A stretch of 37,722 nucleotides of DNA from Clostridiaceae bacterium (GTDB lineage Bacteria; Bacillota; Clostridia; DUPQ01), in contig JAAYBX010000086.1 in NCBI GenBank assembly GCA_012729955.1, forward strand, positions 1 through 37,722, in the 5' to 3' direction. The position numbers were made by a program, and so were the translations under genes. This document shows, one piece after another, positions 1 through 8,528 of the stretch (position 1 is the stretch's first letter; each line of letters starts with the position of its first letter). The notes under the pieces are model-generated. The model saw only the letters and a program-made list of their open reading frames with translations, ran no database searches and was not told the DNA's origin.

Positions 1-666
1 AAAGACAGAAGAAGAGATTTGGCACAGGCCGCTGAGGTTATAAAGCAGTATTCACCTGACATACTCAGTCTTAATGAGGTACATTACAATATAGGTTTTT
101 CCGGTTTTGCAAAACAGGCTGAGGAACTCAACCAGATTCTGGATTATAAATATATGTATTACGGTAAAGCAGGCGCAATCAAGGAAGGTTTCCAGGGGAA
201 TGCCCTGTTTTCCAGATATCCTGTAAAGACAGTACAGACTGTTCTTGTTGACCAGCCTGCTGTATGTGATGAGGATACTTATTATGAACAGCGTTCCTTT
301 ATAGACTCAGTTATTGATGCCGGTGTTTATATAAGGGTTATAGTAACCCATTTCGGCCTTGCTAAAGGCGAAAGGAAGAATGAACTGGACCTTCTTATGC
401 CTATATTCAAAAGCAACAAAAAACCTCTTGTCTTTATGGGGGATTTAAATGTAAAGCCTGAAGATTTGCAGCTTAAAATGATATCTGATGTTCTCTTAGA
501 TACCGCCCATATCAGCAGCAGCCCGAATTATACTTTCCCTTCAGATGTACCTGACAGGAAAATCGACTATATATTCGTATCGCATGATATAAAAGTAAAA
601 GAAGTGCTGATTCCTTCCACCATGGCATCAGATCATCTTCCATATATTGCAGATGTTTCTTTATAG
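1..666 (+). CDS. Endonuclease/exonuclease/phosphatase family protein, 5' end missing
   Basis: The reading frame is open from the first base, so the start lies upstream of the window; the in-frame TTG at position 19 is probably internal. About 221 residues are visible. Motifs of the DNase I-like/EEP fold appear in order: a metal-binding Asn-Glu in SLNEVHY near the start, a central FMGDLNV, then KIDYIFVS and a C-terminal SDHLPYIAD with the catalytic His. Members hydrolyse phosphodiester or phosphomonoester bonds in nucleic acids, lipids or small molecules, and substrate cannot be read from this sequence. No membrane segment is seen in the visible part. It converges on the next gene and their stop codons overlap in TTATAG (661-666), with no terminator between them. 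Confidence 0.85.
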   Translation, partial: KDRRRDLAQAAEVIKQYSPDILSLNEVHYNIGFSGFAKQAEELNQILDYKYMYYGKAGAIKEGFQGNALFSRYPVKTVQTVLVDQPAVCDEDTYYEQRSFIDSVIDAGVYIRVIVTHFGLAKGERKNELDLLMPIFKSNKKPLVFMGDLNVKPEDLQLKMISDVLLDTAHISSSPNYTFPSDVPDRKIDYIFVSHDIKVKEVLIPSTMASDHLPYIADVSL

Positions 667-1464
667 GATATTAAATAGATTTATAAAATTATCGTAAAGG
701 ATACTTATATTTTCCTGTTCAGTTAGGTGAAGATTTAAAAATCTTTCCAGCTCCAGTTTATGGTCCCACATCGGGTAATCAGTGCCGAACAGAAATTTAT
801 CGCTTCCGAAAGTCCGTATAATATCACAGGCCACATCCGGTTCAAGAGCATACAGGCTTGAGGATGTGTCAAAGTATAATCCTTCTATTCCACGTAAAGT
901 TTTATATGCTTCTTCCCAGCATTTATACCCTCCGAAATGAGCCGCTATGCATTTAAGCTTTGGGAATTTTTCTTTTATAGATATAAAACGTTTGGGTTTA
1001 GTGTAATCATACCTTTCATCACCTGCATGCAGCAGGCATACCATGCCTGTTTCTTCAGCTTTCCTGTAGGTTTTGTAGAATCTGGAATCATCAGCATATG
1101 CTATCTGAAAATCATGATGCATCTTTATTCCTTTAAGACCATTTTCTACTGCTCGTTCCATTTCCTTCTCGACATCACAAAAATCCTGATGCATAGATGC
1201 AAGTCCTGTAAATTCCTTATGTTCTTTGCATTCAGAAATTATAAAATCATTAATGGTTGTAACCTGATGAGCATTGGTCGCTACAGAGCAGACAAGATAC
1301 TTCTGGACATTTATTCTTTTTCCATTTTCAATAAGCTGCTTTGAAGTTCCATTATAAGCCATAGGCAGGTTATAGAAATCTCCGATAGTTTTTGATGCCT
1401 TTAATGCAATTTTCTCAGGATAAATATGTGTATGCGAATCCGCAATTCTGTATAAACTGTCCAA
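661..1464 (-). CDS. Amidohydrolase family (TIM-barrel metal-dependent hydrolase)
   Basis: A 267-residue predicted cytoplasmic hydrolase. The metal-binding HxH is at residues 11-13 (DSHTHIYPEK). Later metal ligands and barrel motifs are visible in GIKMHHDF, CLLHAGDE, IAAHFGGYKCWE and LFGTDYPMWDH, the typical pattern of the Amidohydro_2 family (decarboxylases and lactonases). The substrate is not identifiable. The start codon is TTG, chosen because GGAAGG sits seven bases upstream and the HxH then falls at the usual distance from the N terminus. It is last in a minus-strand run after the glycosyltransferase, dGTPase-like and membrane-protein genes, and may also have its own promoter. Confidence 0.85.
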   Translation of the reverse strand: MDSLYRIADSHTHIYPEKIALKASKTIGDFYNLPMAYNGTSKQLIENGKRINVQKYLVCSVATNAHQVTTINDFIISECKEHKEFTGLASMHQDFCDVEKEMERAVENGLKGIKMHHDFQIAYADDSRFYKTYRKAEETGMVCLLHAGDERYDYTKPKRFISIKEKFPKLKCIAAHFGGYKCWEEAYKTLRGIEGLYFDTSSSLYALEPDVACDIIRTFGSDKFLFGTDYPMWDHKLELERFLNLHLTEQENISILYDNFINLFNIL

Positions 1465-1493
1465 ATAAACGCCTTCCTTTATGCAATGGCTCT

Positions 1494-1521
1494 ATTTTAC
1501 ACCCATATAAAATAAATTCAA
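1494..1521 (-). promoter_or_regulatory. Candidate sigma-A promoter for the amidohydrolase gene
   Basis: On the minus strand TTGAAT (1516-1521) and TAAAAT (1494-1499) are 16 bases apart, in the 60-base gap before the TTG start. The -35 matches 4 of 6 consensus bases and the -10 matches 5 of 6. Candidate by eye only. Confidence 0.4.
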
Positions 1522-1524
1522 GCG

Positions 1525-1947
1525 TTATTCTTTGTTTGTGAATTTTTCCAAAATATCATTATACAAGCTGTCAGTCAGCTCTGATGTATCCTGATTAAAT
1601 ACTGCAAATCCGTCTTTGTGCTCAATGACTATGTAATCCTTTACATTTTTGTACACATAAAGCTTGTATCTTCCGTATTGCTCATTCTTAAATGTCCCGC
1701 TATAAATCTTTATGAGGTCAGCACCCATTACCCTGCTTCCAACTGTTATGGAATCGACCTTCTCTACTTTTACCATATCATCATAATCTATAGTAAGCCG
1801 TTCCAAACCGGACTTTATGGTTATTGACTGCTCATCTGCTATAATGCTGACTTTGCTGAATATTAAAAGAGCTGCAATAGCAATTAATAAAACTGCTGTA
1901 ATAATCATGCCTGTCTTGTTTTTTTTGAATAGTTCTTTTTTCTCCAT
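1525..1947 (-). CDS. Small single-pass membrane protein with a PH-like extracytoplasmic domain
   Basis: A 140-residue protein. A basic N terminus (MEKKELFKKNKTG) is followed by one hydrophobic segment at about residues 13-30, then a mostly beta-rich region to about residue 120 and a short C-terminal helix. The pattern of a membrane anchor followed by phrases such as ADEQSITIKSGLERLTIDYD resembles small bacterial PH-domain membrane proteins, whose function is mostly unknown. The domain assignment is by pattern only. A G-rich ribosome binding site (GGGGGAAG) precedes the ATG. It lies 31 bases after the dGTPase-like gene and is probably cotranscribed with it. Confidence 0.7.
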   Translation of the reverse strand: MEKKELFKKNKTGMIITAVLLIAIAALLIFSKVSIIADEQSITIKSGLERLTIDYDDMVKVEKVDSITVGSRVMGADLIKIYSGTFKNEQYGRYKLYVYKNVKDYIVIEHKDGFAVFNQDTSELTDSLYNDILEKFTNKE

Positions 1948-1978
1948 TTAATCTTCCCCCTGGATAAATAATATGACT

Positions 1979-3190
1979 TTAGAATGATGTAATCTCATCA
2001 AACAATTTTTTCGCGTACATGTCTGTCATGGATGATATGTAGTCAATAACCGCCAGTGTATAGTGCTCTTTATTTGAAAGGTCATAAAGCATTATATTTT
2101 TGAAATTATCCGGCCTGTTTTCTGCTTTTGAATATTTCCTCAAACGGTCTGAAAATGATGAAGCCAGTTCAGGATAAATTGTTGAGTACTCTGACTTAAT
2201 ATATGAAAGTGTGTCACCATCCCTGTAAAAGGACATCAAAATATCAAACAGGGATTCGATGATGAGCCTGGCAAACTCCTCATACTTTTTTAACCGTTTA
2301 TTCTTGTATATATGCTCATAGTTAAATGCTTTTATTTCCTTAAGTATCATAAAACCTTCATCAGAAAAACATATGCCGTGTTCTTTTTTGCTGTTCAAGC
2401 ATAAATCAGTTACCAGGCTGTTTATTATCGTACTGTTATTCATAGTCTCTTCTGCTTTTTTATACTGTTTAAGTATTTCATCAAGACTTTGTATATCCTG
2501 CTGATTAAGAATCTTCAGTCTTAACGCATCTTCGATATCCCTGCCAAGATATGCGATTATATCAGAAGCTTTAACTACACAGCCTTCATATGTATAAGGG
2601 GAAGTCGTTGAAGCATTTTTAATGCGTTCAAGATCTATATATTCCTCTCTGGGTATAAGCTGTTTTTTTTCTATTTCACCGCAATGCGTGACTATTCCGT
2701 CCCTTACCGCATAAGTCAGGTTCAAATTCTCTTCCTGTCCTGAAGCATTCTGAATAGTTTCACAGTAGTCGATAAACCTTAAACTGTTTTTTTCATGCCA
2801 GAAATCGGACTTCAGGTATTCTTTGGATATCTTGTTAATAATCCTCTCGCCGCTATGACCAAAAGGCGCATGACCAAGGTCATGGCCTGCAGCAATAGCC
2901 ATCACAAGCTCATCATTCAGACCCAGATATCTGGCAATACCAAAACTTATTGATGATACATTATTTACATGCTCCATCCTTGTGCAGACATGGTCATTCC
3001 TTGTCGCGAAAAATACCTGTGTTTTCTGTTTAAGCCTTCGAAAAGCCCTGCTGTTTATAATCCTGGTATAATCCCGGTAAAATTCTGAGCGTATATCATT
3101 TTCTCTTCTACTGATCTGTTTCTTACGGCAGATCATATTCTCCCATTTTGAATTTCTGTCTGTTGCAGATACATCATATAGTTCTTTCAT
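1979..3190 (-). CDS. dGTP triphosphohydrolase-like HD-domain protein
   Basis: About 403 residues. The family cleaves dGTP or other dNTPs to the nucleoside and tripolyphosphate. HD-fold metal ligands are visible from the chosen start: H74 (RMEHVNN), H103-D104 (AAGHDLGHAPFGH) and later the Asp in KASDIIAYLGRD. The N-terminal INSRAFRRLKQKTQVF is the substrate-pocket signature of bacterial dGTPases. I chose the ATG at 3190 because it overlaps the previous stop codon as TGATG with GGTGG five bases upstream. An in-frame ATG at 3214, inside the upstream gene, would add eight residues. The length is close to short-form clostridial members. It may police the dNTP pool; substrate preference is unknown. 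Confidence 0.88.
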   Translation of the reverse strand: MKELYDVSATDRNSKWENMICRKKQISRRENDIRSEFYRDYTRIINSRAFRRLKQKTQVFFATRNDHVCTRMEHVNNVSSISFGIARYLGLNDELVMAIAAGHDLGHAPFGHSGERIINKISKEYLKSDFWHEKNSLRFIDYCETIQNASGQEENLNLTYAVRDGIVTHCGEIEKKQLIPREEYIDLERIKNASTTSPYTYEGCVVKASDIIAYLGRDIEDALRLKILNQQDIQSLDEILKQYKKAEETMNNSTIINSLVTDLCLNSKKEHGICFSDEGFMILKEIKAFNYEHIYKNKRLKKYEEFARLIIESLFDILMSFYRDGDTLSYIKSEYSTIYPELASSFSDRLRKYSKAENRPDNFKNIMLYDLSNKEHYTLAVIDYISSMTDMYAKKLFDEITSF

Positions 3191-5067
3191 CAAAACCACC
3201 AGCTTGGAAGCCATCTTAAAAGCTCGATATAATCGACACTGATCTTTATCCCTGTCATAGCAGGATAGAAAGCTGCAAAAACAAGAATACTCAATAAGAC
3301 ATATATGTTAATGTATTTCTTTATCTTAGGATTATCCTCCATAAAGTATGAAGCTATGTACACTATTGCCAGGATCATAAAAGGCACACATCCGAAGTAA
3401 TGGTATAGGAAAGTTATACTTCTTGGTGCTACAGCCCATGGCAGCAGGATGGAAAGGTATCCTGCAAATATAAACAGGCCTCTTTTGTCGCGTCTTTTTA
3501 TAGATACTATCGCAGTCCCTATGAGCGCAGCTAGGCCTGTCCACCATATTACAGGATTGCCTATGGCTACTATGGTACCCCACTGACCTTCGGCTTTAAT
3601 AGGAGCAGAGTAGTAATAAACAGGCCTGTACATAATCGGCCATGTATACCAGCTGGATTTGAAAGGATGGTCTTGCGTGACTCCCTTATGGTATTCAAAC
3701 ATATGCTTCTGACTTGCGATTATGTTATCTGCCATTTCCATAACTGTAAACTTTTCATTATCAATGGCAGCTGACTGTATCTGGAATATGGGGGTATACG
3801 ATACCGCATATATCAGTGCAGGTATAGCTATGAAGAAAAACAGGCATATAAAGCATGTAAGCAGAGTATTTTTAGCAACAAGCGCTTTGCCTCCATGAAC
3901 AATACGTCCATATCCGAAAGACTTCCATTCTAAAAACATCTTAACGAAGAATAAAAGCGCTATTCCGGCTCCTGCGTAAAAACCAATCCATTTTACGGAT
4001 ATCGCGCACCCGAAGAAAAAACCAGAAAAGAATAAAGGCACGAGCGTCTTAAAATAACTCGTCTTTCTTAAGTCCATATCCACATAACTTGCCATGAAAT
4101 AGAAGGTAAGCATTATGAAAAGAACCAGATAACTGTCCACTGTTCCAAGCCTCGTCTGTACAAAATGCATGCATTCAAATGCCAGAAGCGTTGCTCCAAG
4201 CATAGCAAAGTAATGGTTTTTAAACAGCTTCTTCCCAAGAGCATACATAACTGGTATCATCAAAGCTCCAGCTATCGCGCCCATAGCCCTGTACCCGAAA
4301 GGATTAACCCCGAACAGCTTATATGACCACATGATTATTATCTTGCCAAGGTGAGGGTGAGTATTTTCATAAACTGTATCGCTTTTTATCATGAATTCAT
4401 AAGCAGTCCGTGGAAAATATATCTCATCGAAGTATGTACTGTTCATATATGAAGGCTCATAAACAAACAGGTCCTGTTCATCAAACAAATTAATGGATTT
4501 GTCGTCTATATATGGATTAGATGGTGTAACTGTGTTTATGGGGATAGGAGTATCATTACCTGAAGCGAAGAAGCATACTTCCATAATTTCCCCCCTTGTT
4601 CCACGAATAAACTGCTCTTCCTTATCCTGATATATTCCTGAAACAATTTTAATAGAATCTGTTATAACAGGCTGTTCCAAGTCCATATAAAGCCATTTAA
4701 GAAATTTGCTTGGCCCTTTTTCCAAAGTTGCGAAATAAACATATCTTCCTGACATATCCTTGAAATATAAGTCCAGTGCGGTTATGTTGTACCAGGTATC
4801 TCCCAAACCGCAAAGATATGTAATCCTCTCAACAGTCTCTTGCTGTTCAAAATCAACATAAACGACTGACCCTGCTCTTTGCGGCGTCCATCCGTTTACC
4901 GGCCCTTTCATATTACCAAGATTAGTTAAAGATAAAACGAGATAAAACATAGTAAGCAGAATAATAGCCAGCTTTTCCTTAAGTGCCTGCCTGTTGCTTC
5001 TTTTTCTTTTATTTCTCATAAGTGTCTTATTCGGAGTTTTTTCAGATCCGTTGTATTCTTCTCTCAT
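3190..5067 (-). CDS. Polyprenyl-phosphate-dependent glycosyltransferase, PMT/GT39-like
   Basis: A 625-residue multi-pass membrane enzyme. A basic N terminus leads into a first membrane helix at about 31-50. An outside domain of roughly 140 residues follows (about 65-170), beta-rich and reminiscent of a discoidin-type carbohydrate-binding module. The catalytic loop then carries the Asp-Glu pair at 214-215 (FDEIYFPR) and NTHPHLGK near 236, both typical of protein O-mannosyltransferase relatives. About eight or more further hydrophobic segments fill the rest. Such enzymes transfer a sugar from a lipid carrier to a protein or cell-wall acceptor on the outer face. Donor and acceptor are unknown. 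No strong ribosome binding site precedes the ATG. The stop overlaps the next start (TGATG), suggesting translational coupling. Confidence 0.85.
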   Translation of the reverse strand: MREEYNGSEKTPNKTLMRNKRKRSNRQALKEKLAIILLTMFYLVLSLTNLGNMKGPVNGWTPQRAGSVVYVDFEQQETVERITYLCGLGDTWYNITALDLYFKDMSGRYVYFATLEKGPSKFLKWLYMDLEQPVITDSIKIVSGIYQDKEEQFIRGTRGEIMEVCFFASGNDTPIPINTVTPSNPYIDDKSINLFDEQDLFVYEPSYMNSTYFDEIYFPRTAYEFMIKSDTVYENTHPHLGKIIIMWSYKLFGVNPFGYRAMGAIAGALMIPVMYALGKKLFKNHYFAMLGATLLAFECMHFVQTRLGTVDSYLVLFIMLTFYFMASYVDMDLRKTSYFKTLVPLFFSGFFFGCAISVKWIGFYAGAGIALLFFVKMFLEWKSFGYGRIVHGGKALVAKNTLLTCFICLFFFIAIPALIYAVSYTPIFQIQSAAIDNEKFTVMEMADNIIASQKHMFEYHKGVTQDHPFKSSWYTWPIMYRPVYYYSAPIKAEGQWGTIVAIGNPVIWWTGLAALIGTAIVSIKRRDKRGLFIFAGYLSILLPWAVAPRSITFLYHYFGCVPFMILAIVYIASYFMEDNPKIKKYINIYVLLSILVFAAFYPAMTGIKISVDYIELLRWLPSWWF

Positions 5068-5113
5068 TTTTTCTGCTTAAAATAACCTCAATCTGCTCTG
5101 TTTGTGTAATATG

Positions 5114-5143
5114 TATATAGATTATATCCTTACAGGGCGGCAA
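5114..5143 (-). promoter_or_regulatory. Weak candidate promoter for the glycosyltransferase operon
   Basis: In the 84-base gap before the glycosyltransferase, the minus strand has TTGCCG (5138-5143) 18 bases from TATATA (5114-5119). A perfect TATAAT at 5121-5126 lies in the same place but lacks a recognisable -35. No clear terminator for the preceding gene is seen here. Confidence 0.28.
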
Positions 5144-5151
5144 ATAAAAGG

Positions 5152-5790
5152 CTAAAAGCTGTTTTTTTGGATATCCATAATAGTAACTAAGGTTTTCGGA
5201 TTTGATTTTTCACGTACTTCCAAAGCTTCTTGTTTTGAACCGCCTATAACTCCGTAATGCATTGGAACTATTACCCTTGTTTTAATATAGTATGTCGCTT
5301 GTGCTGCTTCATTAGGATTCATGACATATTTACTGTCCGGATATACTGGTATAAGTGCGACATCTGCCGTTATATTCCGCATTTCCTCAATAAGATCAGT
5401 ATCCCCTGCGTGGTATATGGATATATTATCCATCCTGACTAAGAAACCCAGCCATCCGTTCTCCTTCGGGTGATTGGGTTTTGTCACGTTATATGCAGGC
5501 AGGGCTTCTATCTCTATTCCATTGATTGCAAATTTGTCATATGGCTTCACGACTATCATATTGTCCAGCCCTAGAATTTTCGCCGAGTCCTTTTCTGTGA
5601 CAATCTTGGTTTCAGGTTTTAGTATCTTTAAGATATCTTCTTTCGAGCAGTGGTCATAATGCTTATGTGAAACGAATATTATATCCGCTTTCCTGCCTTC
5701 ATCTATTCTGAATGGGTCAAAGTATATCGTCTTGCTGCCATCAACACGGAAGGATGCATGTCCAAGCCATCTTATCTTATCAGTCAGCAT
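5152..5790 (-). CDS. Metallo-beta-lactamase-fold hydrolase (UlaG-like)
   Basis: A 212-residue soluble protein. The family metal motif HxHxDH is intact at residues 42-47 (SHKHYDH), followed by IYHAGDTDL and a C-terminal PMHYGVIGG that supply further metal ligands. It begins with WLGHASFRVDG, the usual opening of the UlaG/YtkL-like branch of Zn-dependent hydrolases, whose members include a lactonase acting on L-ascorbate 6-phosphate. The substrate here is unknown. The ATG overlaps the end of the upstream CorC-like gene by 11 bases and is preceded by GGAGG nine bases away, so coupling is likely. Confidence 0.85.
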   Translation of the reverse strand: MLTDKIRWLGHASFRVDGSKTIYFDPFRIDEGRKADIIFVSHKHYDHCSKEDILKILKPETKIVTEKDSAKILGLDNMIVVKPYDKFAINGIEIEALPAYNVTKPNHPKENGWLGFLVRMDNISIYHAGDTDLIEEMRNITADVALIPVYPDSKYVMNPNEAAQATYYIKTRVIVPMHYGVIGGSKQEALEVREKSNPKTLVTIMDIQKNSF

Positions 5791-7048
5791 TTTTTCTTGC
5801 CTCCACTCTGACTTTTTCCACTCTCATATTCACTACTTCCAGTACAGTTATAACATGTCCGTCAAAAAGAAAACTGTCATTCGCATTTGGAAGATGGCCA
5901 AGCATCTCAGTTACAAACCCTCCGACAGTAGTGTATTCAGATTCGTAATCATCCTCTTCATATTCTATCATATCAAGAAAGTCATCTAGCAGCATATCTC
6001 CTGCAATCTCATAAGTTCCCGTGGATGTTTCCACTGTTTCCTCATCCAGATCATCAGTCTCATCCCATATGTCACCGACCAGCTGCTCCAGCACATCCTC
6101 TAAAGTAACAATACCCATAGTTCCTCCGAACTCATCAAGTACTATAGCCATATGTGCTCTTTTCGCTTTAAACTCCTCCATAACAGAAGATATCCCCATT
6201 GCTTTATATATATACAGAGGCTCACGCATCATTGTACGGATATCTATCTGCGAGCCTTTCTTTACAGCAGCCTTCAATAGTTTTTTTGTGCTCAGTATTC
6301 CTACTATGTTGTCAATTGTGCCTTTATACACAGGCACTCTGGAATACTCTTCTTCCAGCACTGACTGGATTATATCCTTCGGATCATCATCAATGTTTAT
6401 TGCAAAAACATCAACCCTCGGTGTAAGAATTTCAAAAGCCAGATCATCAGAAAACTCTATTGCTGACTTAATGAGGTCACTTTCCTTTTGTGTGAATCCG
6501 CCTTCTTCCTCAATTGTTTCAACTATGCTTAAAAGCTCGTCTTCAGTAACAGAAGGCTCTTCTTTTTTAGGCTTCCATAATTTTGAAAGCTTTTCAGTCA
6601 TCTTTGTAACTAAAAATACAACAGGTTTAAAGATGAACACGAATATCTTAACCATCCATGTTACATTTACCGCAAATCTGTTAGGATTATCGTTTGCAAC
6701 CAGTTTCGGTGTTATTTCACCGAATATAAGTATCACCACAGTAGTAATAACGACAGTTATAGTCTGAACAGGAAGACTTGTATTGCTTCTCTCTACAATC
6801 CTTAATGCCAAAAGTGTTGTCAATGAAGAAACAGCGATGTTTACCAGGTTATTTCCGACTAAAACTGTATAAAGCACAGAGGAGAAGTTTTTTGCCAGGT
6901 CATAAGTTTTTTTCTTTTTTACATCTCCAGATTCCGCTTCCAACCTGATTCTTCCTATGTTAAGTGATGTAAATGCTATTTCAGTACCAGAAAAAAGGAA
7001 TGAGAAAATCACAAGTATAATTATTCCAAGATAGATAAGCCACTCCAT
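5780..7048 (-). CDS. CorC/HlyC (CNNM-like) membrane protein, second of a tandem pair
   Basis: A 422-residue protein with the family's three parts in order. An N-terminal DUF21/CNNM membrane domain spans about residues 1-140 with several hydrophobic helices and the ITPKLVAND motif. A pair of CBS domains follows at about 205-330 (LTPRVDVFAIN, then HMAIVLDEFGGTMGIVTLEDVLEQLVGDIWDE). A C-terminal CorC_HlyC domain ends the protein. Relatives export or regulate Mg2+ or other divalent cations. The CBS pair probably senses nucleotide or Mg-ATP. It starts at TAATG overlapping the stop of its paralogue and is followed by the overlapping hydrolase gene. Confidence 0.9.
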   Translation of the reverse strand: MEWLIYLGIIILVIFSFLFSGTEIAFTSLNIGRIRLEAESGDVKKKKTYDLAKNFSSVLYTVLVGNNLVNIAVSSLTTLLALRIVERSNTSLPVQTITVVITTVVILIFGEITPKLVANDNPNRFAVNVTWMVKIFVFIFKPVVFLVTKMTEKLSKLWKPKKEEPSVTEDELLSIVETIEEEGGFTQKESDLIKSAIEFSDDLAFEILTPRVDVFAINIDDDPKDIIQSVLEEEYSRVPVYKGTIDNIVGILSTKKLLKAAVKKGSQIDIRTMMREPLYIYKAMGISSVMEEFKAKRAHMAIVLDEFGGTMGIVTLEDVLEQLVGDIWDETDDLDEETVETSTGTYEIAGDMLLDDFLDMIEYEEDDYESEYTTVGGFVTEMLGHLPNANDSFLFDGHVITVLEVVNMRVEKVRVEARKNAD

Positions 7049-8364
7049 TACTCAGCTACCTCATCTTTCTTCTTTCTGCCTTTTTCTTCTTGTTCAGTAT
7101 TTTCTGCTTCATTACTGCATACAGCTTTAACCAGAAGCTTCTCAATCCTCATACCATCCAATTCTTTTATTGAAACGTGCAGACCGAAATCCTCAAATGA
7201 ATCTCCAACAGCTGGTATATTCTGAAGATGTTCCATGGTCCATGCAGAAATTGTTTTATGTTCTATAATATCATCATTGTATGGAATATCCAGTATGTCT
7301 AAAAGCTCATCCATACGCAGTTCGCCTGCAATTTCCAATGCTCCATCATCCAGATAAACATAATCCTCTTCTACTATATCATCTTCATCATAAATATCGC
7401 CTACCAGTTCTTCCATTATATCTTCCATAGTGATTAAACCGGCTGTTCCCCCATAATCATCTGTTACAATTACCATATGGGCTCTTTTTGCACTCATCAT
7501 TTCAAAAAGCGTATTAACCAGCATGCTCTGGTGTACAAATATTGGTTTATCCATCAAAGCTGTTATATCTATAGCAGAATTGTTGAGCATACCTCTTAAA
7601 TACTTCCTTGACTGCAGAACACCAATTATGTTATCTATCGTATTTTCATAAACCGGGAGTCTGGAGAATTTTTCTTTTATGACCGTGCTGTCGATCTTTT
7701 CCTTACGCCAGTCTATATCAACTGCGACTATGTCTACTCTTGGGGTAAGGATATCAGCAGCAGTAGTATCCAGAAAGTCTATTGCTGACTGGATAAGCTC
7801 ACTCTGGTCAGATTCCAGTACGCCTTCTTCTTCAATCGTCTCTATCATGCTCTGAAGCTCATCTTCAGTCATCGTTGGTTCCTTAGTGCTATTTCCCATA
7901 AATTTTCTTAACAGCCTTCCTGTTGCAGAAAGGATATAGGCAAAAGGGGTAAGGATAATTATCAGAACTCTTAATACAGGAGCAGCCTTTATTGCATATG
8001 AGTCTGCATTGTCTTTAGCTATGCTTTTTGGAATTACTTCACTGAAAGTGAATATAAGTATAGTAAGAACAATTGTTGAGACCAGAGAACCTATCTCTCC
8101 TAAAAGCCGTACTGCAACCACAGTGGCTATCGAGGCAGCGGATATATGTATTATGTTTAATAATATAAGGATAGTCGTGATTGATTTATCTGATTGCTCG
8201 ATTATCTTCAGGACTCTTTCAGACTTATTGTCGCCGTTTTCCGCATTATATTTCAGCCGGACTTTGTTACAAGATGAATATGCCGTTTCCATACCCGCTA
8301 ATAGACCGCCCACGACGATAAGGACGATCAGGGTGATACTTCGGTATATACTGTCACTATCCAT
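7048..8364 (-). CDS. CorC/HlyC (CNNM-like) membrane protein, first of a tandem pair
   Basis: A 438-residue paralogue of the adjacent downstream gene with the same order: DUF21 membrane domain (about 1-150, with EVIPKSIAKDNAD), CBS pair (about 210-335, with MTEDELQSM before it and GGTAGLITMEDIMEELVGDIYDEDD at the end of the second CBS), and a CorC_HlyC domain. The tail is highly charged (EQEEKGRKKKDE). The likely role is divalent-cation efflux or its control; two side-by-side copies may form a heteromer. The ATG has no close ribosome binding site, only GGAG about 14 bases away. A good promoter lies about 40 bases upstream of the start, so this gene heads the operon. Confidence 0.9.
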   Translation of the reverse strand: MDSDSIYRSITLIVLIVVGGLLAGMETAYSSCNKVRLKYNAENGDNKSERVLKIIEQSDKSITTILILLNIIHISAASIATVVAVRLLGEIGSLVSTIVLTILIFTFSEVIPKSIAKDNADSYAIKAAPVLRVLIIILTPFAYILSATGRLLRKFMGNSTKEPTMTEDELQSMIETIEEEGVLESDQSELIQSAIDFLDTTAADILTPRVDIVAVDIDWRKEKIDSTVIKEKFSRLPVYENTIDNIIGVLQSRKYLRGMLNNSAIDITALMDKPIFVHQSMLVNTLFEMMSAKRAHMVIVTDDYGGTAGLITMEDIMEELVGDIYDEDDIVEEDYVYLDDGALEIAGELRMDELLDILDIPYNDDIIEHKTISAWTMEHLQNIPAVGDSFEDFGLHVSIKELDGMRIEKLLVKAVCSNEAENTEQEEKGRKKKDEVAE

Positions 8365-8402
8365 TAAGGATTTTCACACTCCATTAATCAAAATATATCG
8401 AT

Positions 8403-8431
8403 AGTTTAAGGCATAATATAAATATTGTCAA
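8403..8431 (-). promoter_or_regulatory. Promoter for the corC-corC-hydrolase operon
   Basis: Minus strand: perfect TTGACA (8426-8431), 17-base spacer, TAAACT (8403-8408, 4 of 6). Its -35 forms a 7-base inverted repeat with the divergent TTGACAA at 8451-8457 (TTGTCAA at 8425-8431), so the two promoters lie back to back. Confidence 0.6.
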
Positions 8432-8450
8432 GAGAAGCTTAAGTTCCTTG

Positions 8451-8482
8451 TTGACAACTCAATCATCAACTCTAATTATTCT
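8451..8482 (+). promoter_or_regulatory. Candidate promoter for the merR-like gene, possibly with a long MerR-type spacer
   Basis: TTGACA (8451-8456) is followed after 20 bases by TATTCT (8477-8482). MerR-family targets often have 19-20 base spacers, so this could be autoregulated. A perfect TATAAT at 8493-8498 is an alternative -10, but it has no -35 at 16-18 bases. CAACTC occurs twice (8455-8460 and 8467-8472) as a short direct repeat. Confidence 0.35.
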
Positions 8483-8528
8483 TGGTATATACTATAATAG
8501 CAATACATGAACTGCGAAAGGAATACTT

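Noticed and set aside
6021-6767. Long plus-strand open frame of 248 codons
   Set aside because: It lies antisense inside the CorC-like gene, is Ser/Thr/Ile-rich without any motif, and mirrors the codon pattern of the real gene.
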